Assembly (NCBI GenBank): GCA_003602645.1
Contig: QQSI01000034.1
Span: 1-34,100 of the forward strand
Source: Candidatus Poseidoniales archaeon
GTDB taxonomy: Archaea; Thermoplasmatota; Poseidoniia; Poseidoniales; Poseidoniaceae
Direction: 5' to 3'
Length of the DNA stretch: 34,100 nucleotides
Shown here: in pieces, positions 9,258 through 17,845 of the stretch
How positions within the stretch are numbered: position 1 is the first letter of the stretch
Layout: each line of letters opens with the position of its first letter
The notes under the pieces: model-generated
Database searches by the model: none
What the model saw: the letters and a program-made list of their open reading frames with translations, nothing else
What the model was told of the DNA's origin: nothing
Translations under genes and position numbers: made by a program

Positions 9258-10036
9258 GACCCCCAGCGCGATGTTTTATCGCTTTGTGCGCCCCATTTGA
9301 GCATCGGCGTAAGCATGACCCCAAGGGGCGTGAGTTCGATAGCGTGCTTTGCGCGGCTGTGTGCTGTGCCACGCATTTTGACCACTTGTAGAAACCTCAA
9401 AAGGTGGCCCATTCGTTCAACGTCACCCATAACTATGATGCCATCTGCGATCGCTTCTTCTACGCCGAAAGAGGACCAGTGAGCGTTTTCTGTTGCAGAA
9501 GTGATTTCCGAAATCAAAATCGTTGTGCATCCGAGCGTAGCCAGCTTCTTTCCAAGGGTGAACAGGAAATCACGAATCAATTGTTCGCTCTTGATTTTGT
9601 AACAAAGCGTGGTGACTGAATCGATGACAAGGCGAGTCACACCGATGGTGTTGACGATGTCGACAATGGCTTTGATCAATGCGTGCACGTCATCGAGTTC
9701 GAAGGACGCTTTCTCAAGACCAAGCCACGAATACAAAACGTCCATGTCAAAGACGTTGATGAGGCCTGAGTCGACCATGTTCATGTCAAAAAAGGCATAT
9801 TGGCGGATGTTTTCGAGCAACTTCACTGATGGTTCTGTCGCTGTGAAGTGGGCACATGCCTCGCCTGCGAGCGCACCACGGACAAGAAATTCCATCCCGA
9901 GGGTTGTCTTTCCTGAACCGCATGTACCTGCAGCAAGCACCGTGGAACCATAGGGGATGCCACCGCGCAAAATCTCATCCAATCCATGAATCCCTGTGAC
10001 GCATCGGTCACGGGTGTAAACGGCGGCTGGCTGCAT
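9254..10036 (-). CDS. KaiC-family ATPase with intact P-loop
   Basis: 260 residues from the chosen start. VTGIHGLDEILRGGIPYG is the KaiC domain opening, Walker A is GTCGSGKT at 37-44, and Walker B is TRLVIDS with Asp139. The TATEP segment keeps the glutamate expected after the second strand. This is a single-domain KaiC-like ATPase, a family used in archaeal signalling and in the archaellum (FlaH); no clock role is implied. Three starts are possible: TTG at 10132 overlapping the upstream stop, ATG at 10069, and ATG at 10036. The last was preferred because KaiC domains usually begin about ten residues before the GxxxLD motif. No clear ribosome binding site decides it. Confidence 0.85.
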   Translation of the reverse strand: MQPAAVYTRDRCVTGIHGLDEILRGGIPYGSTVLAAGTCGSGKTTLGMEFLVRGALAGEACAHFTATEPSVKLLENIRQYAFFDMNMVDSGLINVFDMDVLYSWLGLEKASFELDDVHALIKAIVDIVNTIGVTRLVIDSVTTLCYKIKSEQLIRDFLFTLGKKLATLGCTTILISEITSATENAHWSSFGVEEAIADGIIVMGDVERMGHLLRFLQVVKMRGTAHSRAKHAIELTPLGVMLTPMLKWGAQSDKTSRWGS

Positions 10037-10128
10037 GGGTAACAAACCGACCAGTCGGGTCGGGTTCATCAAGCAATCGCCCACAAGCCATTGGATGGGA
10101 AGGTTGCAACGCTTCGAAGCGGGAGCCG

Positions 10129-11205
10129 TCAATCATCACCCGGCGTAGGAGTTTCTTCGATGGACCACGAAGTGAGGGCTGTTGAAGTTCCATCCCACGC
10201 TAAGGATTGACCTGTGACCATGAATAAACCGGTATCACCGCCCCATTCAGACCGAAACATATCATATGGCCTCGCCTCGTCAACCTGGGTGTAACGCAAT
10301 TTCAAAACACCCGAACCATCGCTCATTCCGTTGAACATCCCCACACCCAAGAAACCCTCGACACCAAGGTCAATCACTTGAGAGGCATTTCCAACGGTTT
10401 GTGAACTTGGATCACCTGTGAACAACACGGTGGTTTTTCCTGCAATAACTCCGGATTTAAACAAGTGGTCGGAAACGATGGTTGAGGAAGTATGATTTAA
10501 CGACCAACCCCGTAAAGCAATGGCGAAGTCGTTTGGATTATAGATTTCAATCCACTCAGGACCCCCCTCTGCAGGCCGGGTCATAACCTCGGTGATTTGC
10601 AGGTCGTTATTCAGGCGCCCACCTTTGTGAACTTCAAGCACGACTTGCCACGTTTCACCGTCTTGGATAAACTGTCGATTCGCGGTGGATGAAGCGGATG
10701 CAGTTCTGCGTTCCGTTCCGCCATCAAACAGCATTGTTCCAATTCTACTTGCGTTGGTGCTTTCAACGACCTCAATGGTCAAGTGAATCGAAAATCCTTC
10801 GTCCAACCCCAGACCGTCGATCATGTCACCTTCAGTGAGATTTTGAATGGCATTTATTTTCTGGATGTTGAGCACCCCATCGCTCACCAATCCCGCCTGA
10901 ACACGGCCGTTATCAAGCGAGGGCGCCGATTGAAGATGCCAATCTGCCGTTGCGTTGTTGTAATCCATACCGTCCACACCGGCGGGGACAAACCATCCCT
11001 CATCAGAAGTCAATCGGTCTAAACCTTGCACTGCAGAGCGGTCAAGCCGATCCACAGCCGGGTCGTTGGATCCCATTTGGAGTTGAGCGAGGGACAAAAA
11101 TGCAGTGAGGATCATCAAGAATAATGCGAAGGCCGAAAGAAACTCGATGACAGCGGTGAGAGCAGTCTCGTCCCTTTCGAGTGAACGAGAGCTCCTGCTG
11201 CGCAT
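10129..11205 (-). CDS. Pilin-like N-terminus plus lamin-tail domain surface protein
   Basis: 358 residues. A basic N-terminus (SRSSRSLERDET) leads into one hydrophobic helix (about 15-42) with an internal glutamate, like archaeal type IV pilin-related proteins. Next comes a segment GVLNIQKINAIQNL...GLGL, a pattern I associate with such pilin-like proteins. A lamin-tail domain starts near residue 202: LQITEVMTRPAEGGPEWIEI, then NPNDFAIALRGWSL and KTTVLFTG. The protein is probably membrane-anchored with the rest outside the cell. It precedes the KaiC-like trio on the same strand with no gap, which suggests a shared function. It diverges from the large surface protein at 11332. Confidence 0.75.
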   Translation of the reverse strand: MRSRSSRSLERDETALTAVIEFLSAFALFLMILTAFLSLAQLQMGSNDPAVDRLDRSAVQGLDRLTSDEGWFVPAGVDGMDYNNATADWHLQSAPSLDNGRVQAGLVSDGVLNIQKINAIQNLTEGDMIDGLGLDEGFSIHLTIEVVESTNASRIGTMLFDGGTERRTASASSTANRQFIQDGETWQVVLEVHKGGRLNNDLQITEVMTRPAEGGPEWIEIYNPNDFAIALRGWSLNHTSSTIVSDHLFKSGVIAGKTTVLFTGDPSSQTVGNASQVIDLGVEGFLGVGMFNGMSDGSGVLKLRYTQVDEARPYDMFRSEWGGDTGLFMVTGQSLAWDGTSTALTSWSIEETPTPGDD

Positions 11206-11279
11206 GGTTGTGCGAGGTCTTGGGCGATTGAAGAGGTTGCCGCATGGAGCGGAAGCAGAAAGTGAAATTCACGGTCCTT

Positions 11280-11294
11280 GCCCCCTTCGGGGGC
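11280..11294. repeat. GC-rich perfect inverted repeat in divergent intergenic region
   Basis: GCCCCC, loop TTC, GGGGGC: six G-C pairs closing a three-base loop, located 38 bases before the ATG of the large surface protein gene. In its transcript this would form a very stable 5' hairpin if transcription starts upstream of it. Role unknown. Confidence 0.6.
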
Positions 11295-11331
11295 GATGAG
11301 TCTTTGAAGCCCCCATGCGAGGCGGTGGTTA

Positions 11332-14289
11332 ATGTCGAGCCGGACGCAAGGGACCAGCGGCCAAAAAACGGGCAGTCTTTCGATGGTGCTGTTGCTCCTT
11401 CTGGCGTCCTTTGCGGGGCTGGCAAGCCTGCCCATGTCCAGTGCTTCGGAAAGCGGCGATGTGGCCATTTTGGGAACCGTATCCCCAACCATCGATTCAT
11501 GGGCCTCTTCCTGGGATCCGGTCACGTTTGAAATCACTGTAGAAAACCAAGGGCTTGGCACAAGCACAAACCGAGGGACGAAGTGGTATGTTTGCCTAGG
11601 AGACATGCTCGGTCCCGTCTGTAAATCATCCCCGGATGAATCGGGTTCATTTTCCCTATCGAACATTTTCTCTGGAACCACCGTGAACATCGCTTCAGAC
11701 ACCGATTGGAACCCCGCAGGTGACGAAGGAACCTTCACCATTGTCTATGCCTTTGATCAAAATGATCAAGACTCAAGCGATGACATGCTAACCTTCAACA
11801 TCAATTTGACCCGGTCTTATGTCGACCTCGCCGTTGACCCAACCTACAATCCGTTGGACGATGTGGAAAACACCGCAATCTATGATGGCAACATTGTCCT
11901 CAATTCTGGCACACCCTATGTGCTCGACTCCAAAGGCCAAGTGACCGCATGCAGCACTTGCAATTTTGTGGCCATGCTCGGATGGCAATTATGGAGTATG
12001 GATCAGGTCCCAGTGATGATTTCTGAAGCCTACTCGAACGTATCCAATTTGCCTTCATGGGGAGGGGCAACACCGTTTACACGTGCATTACCAGCCATGA
12101 GCAGCGCCGCTGAAGGTCAATTCACACTCAAGTGGGGACTGTTCGATAGCACAGGCACCCCATACAGCGATCTTGACCCCACCAATGATGTTTCAAGTGT
12201 CGTCGTCACCTTTGATGACACCATCGATCTCCAAGCCACATCGATGACTCCTTCCCATGATTCCACTTCTGCGAGTTACTTCTATGGAGAAGACATGGTG
12301 ACTGCAACGGTTTCCAACATCGGAAATAAGACGGTGAATCTTGTCTCCGTTGCCTTCCAAGTGTACGATCCGATCGGTGAAGTGGAGTATGAAAGTTCAT
12401 GCCTCCTCACAACCTTCTTCCCAGGTGAAACCCGCACTTGTACCTTCAATGTCACAACAGTGGGGGAAGATCGAACCCTTACCATTCAAGTGCCGTCAGG
12501 CCACGATGAAGGAGATGAAGATCGATTCAGCAACAATGCATTGTCGGAAGTCACAGACCTTGTCGCTGGCGCCATTAATGCCAACATCGATCAGGCCAGC
12601 ACCACTGGTACCTACACCACTGGTGAAAATATTCAGATGTCTGCTCGGACGAGTTCAACAGCCCCAGGGCCCCTGAACTATTCATGGTGGGTTTCGGGCA
12701 TCATTTGGCTCGCCTATGGTCCAGAATTGAACGTCTCAGGTGGCAGTTTAGGCCTAGGCGACCACATCATCACCCTGCGTGTGAGCGATGTGTTTGGAGA
12801 GTTAGAATCGGTTCACAAAGACATCACGGTGTACGATTACATTTCTCTCGACAACGGTGATTTGTTCACTGGACAAGCTGTTACCCGGAGTTCTGCCTAT
12901 TTCAAGCATGAGTCCTCGCTCCCAATCCTGGGCACCTCCTACGGTATTGGTGAAGGAAAGGAACCTTTGTTGCTGCTCTCATTCGAAGTGCTTTCGACGG
13001 TTGATGATTCTCCTGAGGTCGGTATGGATTGGATGGAAATCCAGCTAAATATATCCTCTCTGCTGCCGACAAATATTCCGCTTGAAACTGTGGATGTTCG
13101 TTACCTACCGACAATGGATGATTACATTTGGACCTATCTTGATCAGTACACGGTCAATGAGGATGGCACCATTGATGTCACCCTCACCAGCAACGGTGTG
13201 ATCCTCGTCATAGGAGAATCCCCTCCTGCGAATCTCAGCACAGGCCCAATCACAAGCACACAACTTGAAGGTGGCCAATTGCAACTCAATTGGACCACTA
13301 CTGGCGACATAACCAACCCCTATGTCGGCGGATGGAACATCTACAAACTCATGGTTGTGCAACAAGCAGGTACATTGTTCCCTGACCCCGCTAACGGCGT
13401 GAACGAATTTATTTGGAAAGAACTGACCTCTGATTCCCTGGCTGCCTCGATTGACCCATCAAGCAACTCATGGATTGATCCTGAGCCACTTGCAACAGGT
13501 GATTGTGCATCCTATGCAATCATGCCAGCCAGCAGAGAAGGTTTGCCAGATTTCGAGCATATCAATGTCAGCCTTGATGAAAATGGACAAGCGACTGCCT
13601 TCTGCGGTGATGCAATCCCCCCGGTTTCAAGCATCAGTAATTTCCAGCACACATCCTCATTCACCAACGACACCGAATGCTACAAAGTCGTCAACGATTG
13701 GAACATGTGCTATGAACTCAATCTTACATGGATGTGGCCAGAAAACGAACCAAACGGACAACTCTTCTGGAACCTCTACATGATTGAACAGCAGCCAGAC
13801 GACATCGATTTGCGCTTCCTTACTCCAATCGCAAGTAACCTGATGACTGTACCCGGGGAACAAGGCCACTACAATACCTCGGGCTTAGAGGACGCCAGCA
13901 TCCGCCCATTGAGGACGTATTACTTCATTCTCGCACCTGTGGATTCAGTTGGAAATGAACAATTGATTGCAGACTACCCATCCCCGAACGTCGAGCGTGT
14001 AACAATCGAAGACGATTGGTGGGACTTTTACCAACACTTGATTCCTGAACCAGAACCTGAGCCAGAGCCACCATTGGGCGTGCCATGGCTTGGGACATTG
14101 ACGGATTACATGCAAGAAGACGAATTCACCACGACTGGGTTAGCAGCCTTGATTATGCTTGTTGTGTCCATCATCACATTGCCATTGTTGTTGCAAAGGC
14201 GAAAGCGCCTCAAGCGGATCATGGCCGCAAGAAATCGCCGAGCAGGCGTGGAAACCACTGCTGATGAGTTTGACGACTTCTTCGATTGA
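11332..14289 (+). CDS. Large secreted, C-terminally anchored surface protein
   Basis: 985 residues. A signal peptide spans about residues 1-39 (SLSMVLLLLLASFAGLASLP). The exterior part is a series of beta-sandwich-like segments: CARDB-like (FEITVENQGLG, VTATVSNIGNKTV), PKD-like (HIITLRVSDVFGE), and fibronectin III-like repeats near residues 640-900 with several N-x-S/T sites. An EPEPEPEP spacer leads to one transmembrane helix (about 935-958), followed by a basic stretch RRKRLKRIMAARNRR and an acidic tail ending DEFDDFFD. It is probably a cell-surface adhesion or envelope protein. Ligand and function are not visible. A second in-frame start (Met18) would leave a shorter signal peptide. Confidence 0.85.
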   Translation: MSSRTQGTSGQKTGSLSMVLLLLLASFAGLASLPMSSASESGDVAILGTVSPTIDSWASSWDPVTFEITVENQGLGTSTNRGTKWYVCLGDMLGPVCKSSPDESGSFSLSNIFSGTTVNIASDTDWNPAGDEGTFTIVYAFDQNDQDSSDDMLTFNINLTRSYVDLAVDPTYNPLDDVENTAIYDGNIVLNSGTPYVLDSKGQVTACSTCNFVAMLGWQLWSMDQVPVMISEAYSNVSNLPSWGGATPFTRALPAMSSAAEGQFTLKWGLFDSTGTPYSDLDPTNDVSSVVVTFDDTIDLQATSMTPSHDSTSASYFYGEDMVTATVSNIGNKTVNLVSVAFQVYDPIGEVEYESSCLLTTFFPGETRTCTFNVTTVGEDRTLTIQVPSGHDEGDEDRFSNNALSEVTDLVAGAINANIDQASTTGTYTTGENIQMSARTSSTAPGPLNYSWWVSGIIWLAYGPELNVSGGSLGLGDHIITLRVSDVFGELESVHKDITVYDYISLDNGDLFTGQAVTRSSAYFKHESSLPILGTSYGIGEGKEPLLLLSFEVLSTVDDSPEVGMDWMEIQLNISSLLPTNIPLETVDVRYLPTMDDYIWTYLDQYTVNEDGTIDVTLTSNGVILVIGESPPANLSTGPITSTQLEGGQLQLNWTTTGDITNPYVGGWNIYKLMVVQQAGTLFPDPANGVNEFIWKELTSDSLAASIDPSSNSWIDPEPLATGDCASYAIMPASREGLPDFEHINVSLDENGQATAFCGDAIPPVSSISNFQHTSSFTNDTECYKVVNDWNMCYELNLTWMWPENEPNGQLFWNLYMIEQQPDDIDLRFLTPIASNLMTVPGEQGHYNTSGLEDASIRPLRTYYFILAPVDSVGNEQLIADYPSPNVERVTIEDDWWDFYQHLIPEPEPEPEPPLGVPWLGTLTDYMQEDEFTTTGLAALIMLVVSIITLPLLLQRRKRLKRIMAARNRRAGVETTADEFDDFFD

Positions 14290-14298
14290 AGTTCGTTA

Positions 14299-14385
14299 TG
14301 GCGCGGCAGGGGAGATTTGAACTCCCGAGGTGAGACACCACTGGATTAGCAATCCAGCGCAATGGCCAGGCTATGCGACTGCCGC
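14299..14385 (-). tRNA. tRNA-Ser (anticodon GCU)
   Basis: Acceptor strands GCGGCAG and CTGCCGC pair perfectly, followed by discriminator G and an encoded CCA. The anticodon stem is CTGGA/TCCAG around the loop TTGCTAA, so the anticodon is GCT and it reads AGC/AGU. A long variable arm (GGTG TCT CACC) confirms the type II class of serine tRNAs. The T arm is GGGAG TTCAAAT CTCCC. No intron. Confidence 0.97.
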
Positions 14386-14473
14386 AGACAAAGCCGCCGA
14401 CCGATGAATCAGTCATGAACATGACGGTGCCTACTGAATGAGCAATGAGCGGATAAAATGGGCTACTGAAGGC

Positions 14474-15484
14474 TCATAATGGCCCAAGAGGACCGAGCCA
14501 GGACGCTGGTGGAACACACACCAAGACAAGGGCGAGGTGCATCCAGCCCAAGTAATACAACGAGCGGAAGAAGGATTTCGCAGCCTTCGGCATTCGGCCG
14601 TTTTCGTCCGTTGCCTCCTTCGGATCGATGTCCCAAACCGATTTTGCATACCAAATGGTCAAACCTCCGGCGAGGAAGGCCCACAACAAGGGCAAGCCTG
14701 ATTCCGGCCAAAAGCAAGGGACGCTTCCTAGAAGAAGCAAACATACACAGTACACTTTGGAGAGGAAAACCGTATGCTCTGGACCCCTCACTTCGTTCAT
14801 CATTGGGACCTTGGCTTTGGCGTATTCGCCAGAGCGATACAACGCCAACGCCCAGAAATGAGGAGGAGTCCAAAAGAAGATGAGCGCGAAGAAAAGCCAA
14901 GGCACTGGTGAGCCAAGTGCGAGAGGGTTCAGCGTGTCAAGGACGGTGTCTCCTGCTGCTGCTGCCCAACCAATAAGCGGGGGAGTTGAGCCTGCGATTC
15001 CACCGATGACGATGTTTTGAGGCGTTCTGCGCTTGAGCCAAATTGAATAAATGAGAACGTAAAAAATAACAGAAAAGAAGGACCAGAAAGCCGCCTTCCA
15101 ACTGACGATGAAAAACAGAGATGAACCGAGAACAGCGATAATGAGGCCGAAAATTAAGGCTCCCCTAGCTGAAATATGCCCTTGGGGAACTGGCCGGTTT
15201 TTGGTACGCCTCATCAGGGGGTCGATGTCTGCGTCATACCACATGTTGATTGCGTTTGAACCACCTGCAGATAACGTACCACCGATGACTGTTATGCCAA
15301 TTGTGAACAGCGTATCCATCCACGTTCGGTCACTTGGAGTGATCAAATCATGAACTAAAATAGCGCAGATGGCAGTGACTTGAAGAAGAACGATGACCCT
15401 TAATTTCATCAAACGCTGAAACACAACCAACCAACCAGGATGTGGTTCTACGGCCACTTCGTCAACGCCAAGATCCACGCTCAT
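14474..15484 (-). CDS. ctaB: Protoheme IX farnesyltransferase (heme O synthase)
   Basis: 336-residue polytopic prenyltransferase that attaches farnesyl to heme B to give heme O for heme-copper oxidases. The catalytic Asp-rich signature runs over residues 77-98 (N-x-x-x-W-Y-D-x-D-x-D then M-x-R-T-x-x-R-P). A TPQNIVIGGIAGSTPPLIGW stretch follows in the second half, with about eight hydrophobic helices overall. The ATG was chosen because it overlaps the ctaA stop (ATGA) and follows GGAGAGG. The longer open frame would add 38 residues of unlikely composition inside ctaA. Confidence 0.96.
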   Translation of the reverse strand: MSVDLGVDEVAVEPHPGWLVVFQRLMKLRVIVLLQVTAICAILVHDLITPSDRTWMDTLFTIGITVIGGTLSAGGSNAINMWYDADIDPLMRRTKNRPVPQGHISARGALIFGLIIAVLGSSLFFIVSWKAAFWSFFSVIFYVLIYSIWLKRRTPQNIVIGGIAGSTPPLIGWAAAAGDTVLDTLNPLALGSPVPWLFFALIFFWTPPHFWALALYRSGEYAKAKVPMMNEVRGPEHTVFLSKVYCVCLLLLGSVPCFWPESGLPLLWAFLAGGLTIWYAKSVWDIDPKEATDENGRMPKAAKSFFRSLYYLGWMHLALVLVCVPPASWLGPLGPL

Positions 15485-16548
15485 TCCTCTCCTTCGTGGT
15501 GATTTTGGTATGATGTTGAGATGCGAATGGAGAACAAGGCAATGGTGGCAACAAGCAATCCGGTGACACCAACAATCAGGTGAAGCAGGGAAACCCATTC
15601 AGGGAAACTATCCATTTTCGCAGCGACGATGTATGACCCACCAATCATCACATTGAGCATCCAGAAACCTGCAGTCATGTCAGTGATGCGCCCAAATTTA
15701 GGCGTTGCACCGTGCTCACGAGCTTCCGAGCGCACTCGGGCAGATCCTGCGATAAGCACCAAACCAACGACAAGAGCGCCGAAACGATGGACCATTTGAA
15801 CCAAGACACCCGGGCCATCAAAGGAAGGGAAGACACTGCCATTGCATGTGGGCCAACCAGTTGGGAATCCAACAGAGCACCCTTGATTGTATTGACCCCC
15901 TGCTGTCGAGGACACCCAAGCACCCAGAATGAGAAGAGTGAACACCGACCCAACCATAGCATCGACCCGTTTTTTGTTGGCGGCGATGAAGGCCTTTGGC
16001 AACCTGTACAACGGATGGACTGACCCTTCTTTTTGTCTCATTTCCATGTGTTGATAGATGAAAGCAGAAGAAAACACACACGCCATTGAAAGGTGAAGCG
16101 CAACCGACCAGTCTGCATTGTCATAAAACACAGTGATTGCGCCAGCAGTGGCTTGTAAAATGAGCATAACACCCGCAAAAATGGAGAGGTGATAGGCTCG
16201 ATTGCCATAGACAGCTCGTTTTGATCGCAGCAGCAAGGCATTGAACAAAACGGGCAAGGCGATCACCCCCGCCATCGCCCTATGAATCCATTCAGTGAAG
16301 ATTTCGAAGGTTGTGTAGCGGTGATCTTCACCTCGTGAATCTATTTCATCGGGGTTTTCTTCCCAATATGCAGTTTGTTCATCGACGGATATATCGAAGC
16401 CCCAGGTTCCGAAGCATTGCGGCCAGTCTGGACATGATTCACCTGCGTCGTTGATTCGAATCGTACCGCCTGCAACGATAATGACAAGAGCCATCCCAAG
16501 CAAAACAAGAGGCAGGGTTGACGGGCGACGCCACCATACAGCCTCCAT
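15481..16548 (-). CDS. ctaA: Heme A synthase (COX15/CtaA family)
   Basis: 355-residue membrane enzyme that oxidises the methyl group of heme O to the formyl of heme A. Heme-ligand histidines lie in the helices EWIHR (His89), ALHLSM, MVHRFG and LLHLIVG. The exoplasmic cysteine pair CPDWPQC (39 and 45) is the one found in the cysteine-bearing CtaA types. About eight transmembrane helices form two four-helix bundles. The chosen ATG gives MEAVWWRRP; a GTG eleven codons upstream is possible but leaves only 35 bases to the divergent gene. The gene is translationally coupled to ctaB. Confidence 0.95.
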   Translation of the reverse strand: MEAVWWRRPSTLPLVLLGMALVIIVAGGTIRINDAGESCPDWPQCFGTWGFDISVDEQTAYWEENPDEIDSRGEDHRYTTFEIFTEWIHRAMAGVIALPVLFNALLLRSKRAVYGNRAYHLSIFAGVMLILQATAGAITVFYDNADWSVALHLSMACVFSSAFIYQHMEMRQKEGSVHPLYRLPKAFIAANKKRVDAMVGSVFTLLILGAWVSSTAGGQYNQGCSVGFPTGWPTCNGSVFPSFDGPGVLVQMVHRFGALVVGLVLIAGSARVRSEAREHGATPKFGRITDMTAGFWMLNVMIGGSYIVAAKMDSFPEWVSLLHLIVGVTGLLVATIALFSIRISTSYQNHHEGEE

Positions 16549-16616
16549 GGGTGAAGGTGAGAGGAGACCCCTTTTGAACACATTCCTACACCCAACAACC
16601 GTCAGGAGGGGAAAAC

Positions 16617-17504
16617 ATGCGAGGCTTTGCTCTTCTTACTGTGTTGCTCTTCACTTCGAGTTTGTTCCTGAACGGTGTTCACGCCGAGGAAAACTCTGAA
16701 CCAGAAGGAGCAACCCTCGACGTGCTCACCTTCACTGATGAATGCATCAATGACGTCAATTGCAATGGTGAGCGGCCACTTCATTTCATCGAATATTTTG
16801 GCGCAGATTGGTGTGAGCCATGCAAGGTCCTGGACAACGATTTGGATGACCTCATCGACAATGAAACATTCGTCATGCGACATCATCCCTCGCCGCAAGA
16901 TTTGTCCTACAATTCCTACTCCTATCAACGGTTTAACACGATGTATAGGCTTCTGTTCTTACCAAGTCTAATTCATAATGGTGACACACTGATGACAGGG
17001 ACAAGTCAGGCGCAAGACCTCGGGGAGGTCATGAGCAACAGCACTGCTTCGTTCGAAGGGCTCAATGAAGTGTCCATACAAAACGGAACCATCGAGTGGA
17101 ACAGCACCGCCAACGGAAGCGTCTCGATATGGCGGCTTGGACAGGTCGCTCATGAGACCGAACCGTACAACCACAACGACATGGTCATCGGTGCAATGCA
17201 TTTCAACGCTAGCGCAGGGCAAGGGAACATCAGCGATTTAATCCAGATGAATGGGACAGGACTTGTGGTCATGCTCGAAAAAGATGGAGAGAGAAAACTC
17301 ACTGTCACATCCCAAAACCCTGCAATGGGCTTTGATCTTAACGAGGATGAATCAAAAAACGGATCGCCGGAACCTGTTCAGACCTCAACGACATTCATCG
17401 CTGTAGCAACGACGGTCGTGTTGTTGTTGTTGTTGGCCCCTGCTCTTCTGATGTGGTACAGCACCGTCACGACCTCAACCTCGGCACTCAATGAGCAGGA
17501 ATAG
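16617..17504 (+). CDS. Secreted membrane-anchored thioredoxin-like protein
   Basis: 295 residues. The signal peptide is residues 1-23 (ending VHA). A thioredoxin-fold segment follows with [15 protein letters not shown], so the active-site pair is Cys66 and Cys69, and a likely cis-proline sits in FLPSLIHNG. The region after about residue 140 is Asn-rich with several N-x-S/T sites, and one transmembrane helix lies near residues 262-284. The protein should be outside the cell, tethered at its C-terminus. It is divergent from ctaA-ctaB, so a role in reducing thiols for cytochrome oxidase or cytochrome assembly is reasonable but unproven. GGAGGGG nine bases upstream supports the start. Confidence 0.85.
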   Translation: MRGFALLTVLLFTSSLFLNGVHAEENSEPEGATLDVLTFTDECINDVNCNGERPLHFIEYFGADWCEPCKVLDNDLDDLIDNETFVMRHHPSPQDLSYNSYSYQRFNTMYRLLFLPSLIHNGDTLMTGTSQAQDLGEVMSNSTASFEGLNEVSIQNGTIEWNSTANGSVSIWRLGQVAHETEPYNHNDMVIGAMHFNASAGQGNISDLIQMNGTGLVVMLEKDGERKLTVTSQNPAMGFDLNEDESKNGSPEPVQTSTTFIAVATTVVLLLLLAPALLMWYSTVTTSTSALNEQE

Positions 17505-17564
17505 CCCTCACCTACCTGTCAGGGCCTTGGGTTAGATTCAAGAAGAGTAGGCAAGTCGCCAAGA

Positions 17565-17579
17565 TGCGACACTGTCGCA
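17565..17579. promoter_or_regulatory. Perfect 15-bp palindrome before rpoK
   Basis: TGCGACA, centre C, TGTCGCA: seven-base arms with no mismatch, ending 11 bases before the rpoK ATG and touching its AGGTG ribosome binding site. This could be an operator or an RNA hairpin that controls translation. Regulatory role is inferred from placement only. Confidence 0.5.
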
Positions 17580-17590
17580 GGTGCACCCCT

Positions 17591-17845
17591 ATGGTCAAGC
17601 CAGCACGACTCCACACACGCTTCGAACGAGCCCGAATTATTGGTGCACGAGCACTCCAAATTGGAATGGGTGCTCCACTGTATGCCAACGAAGAAGTTCT
17701 TCGTGATGCGTTCAAGGAAGAACTTGTCTCCCTCTATGGTCTTGAAGAAGCAAATGTTCGATTCGTTCTTGATCCTCTCAAGATCGCGCTCTATGAATAC
17801 GAGCACGAACTGATTCCAATCGACATTGACCCTCACGAGGACTGA
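17591..17845 (+). CDS. rpoK: DNA-directed RNA polymerase subunit K (Rpo6)
   Basis: 84-residue homologue of eukaryotic Rpb6 and bacterial omega, which helps assemble the polymerase. The core [20 protein letters not shown] is the family signature, and [19 protein letters not shown] matches the C-terminal part. Between them lies a stretch of about 25 residues ([12 protein letters not shown]..., LEEANVRF) longer than in typical archaeal subunit K, and the usual basic end is replaced by an acidic one. A start nine codons upstream is possible, but AGGTG before the inner ATG and the family length favour this one. The 3' end overlaps the convergent dioxygenase gene by 13 bases. Confidence 0.92.
   Translation: MVKPARLHTRFERARIIGARALQIGMGAPLYANEEVLRDAFKEELVSLYGLEEANVRFVLDPLKIALYEYEHELIPIDIDPHED

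Noticed and set aside
7852-10036. Circadian clock locus (kaiABC)
   Set aside because: No KaiA or KaiB is present, and the KaiC-like proteins are single-domain with two inactive copies. The KaiC fold alone does not support a clock.
14041-14075. Short tandem repeat encoding Glu-Pro in the large surface protein
   Set aside because: It is a common proline-rich spacer before a transmembrane anchor. There are too few units to suggest a mobile or phase-variable repeat.
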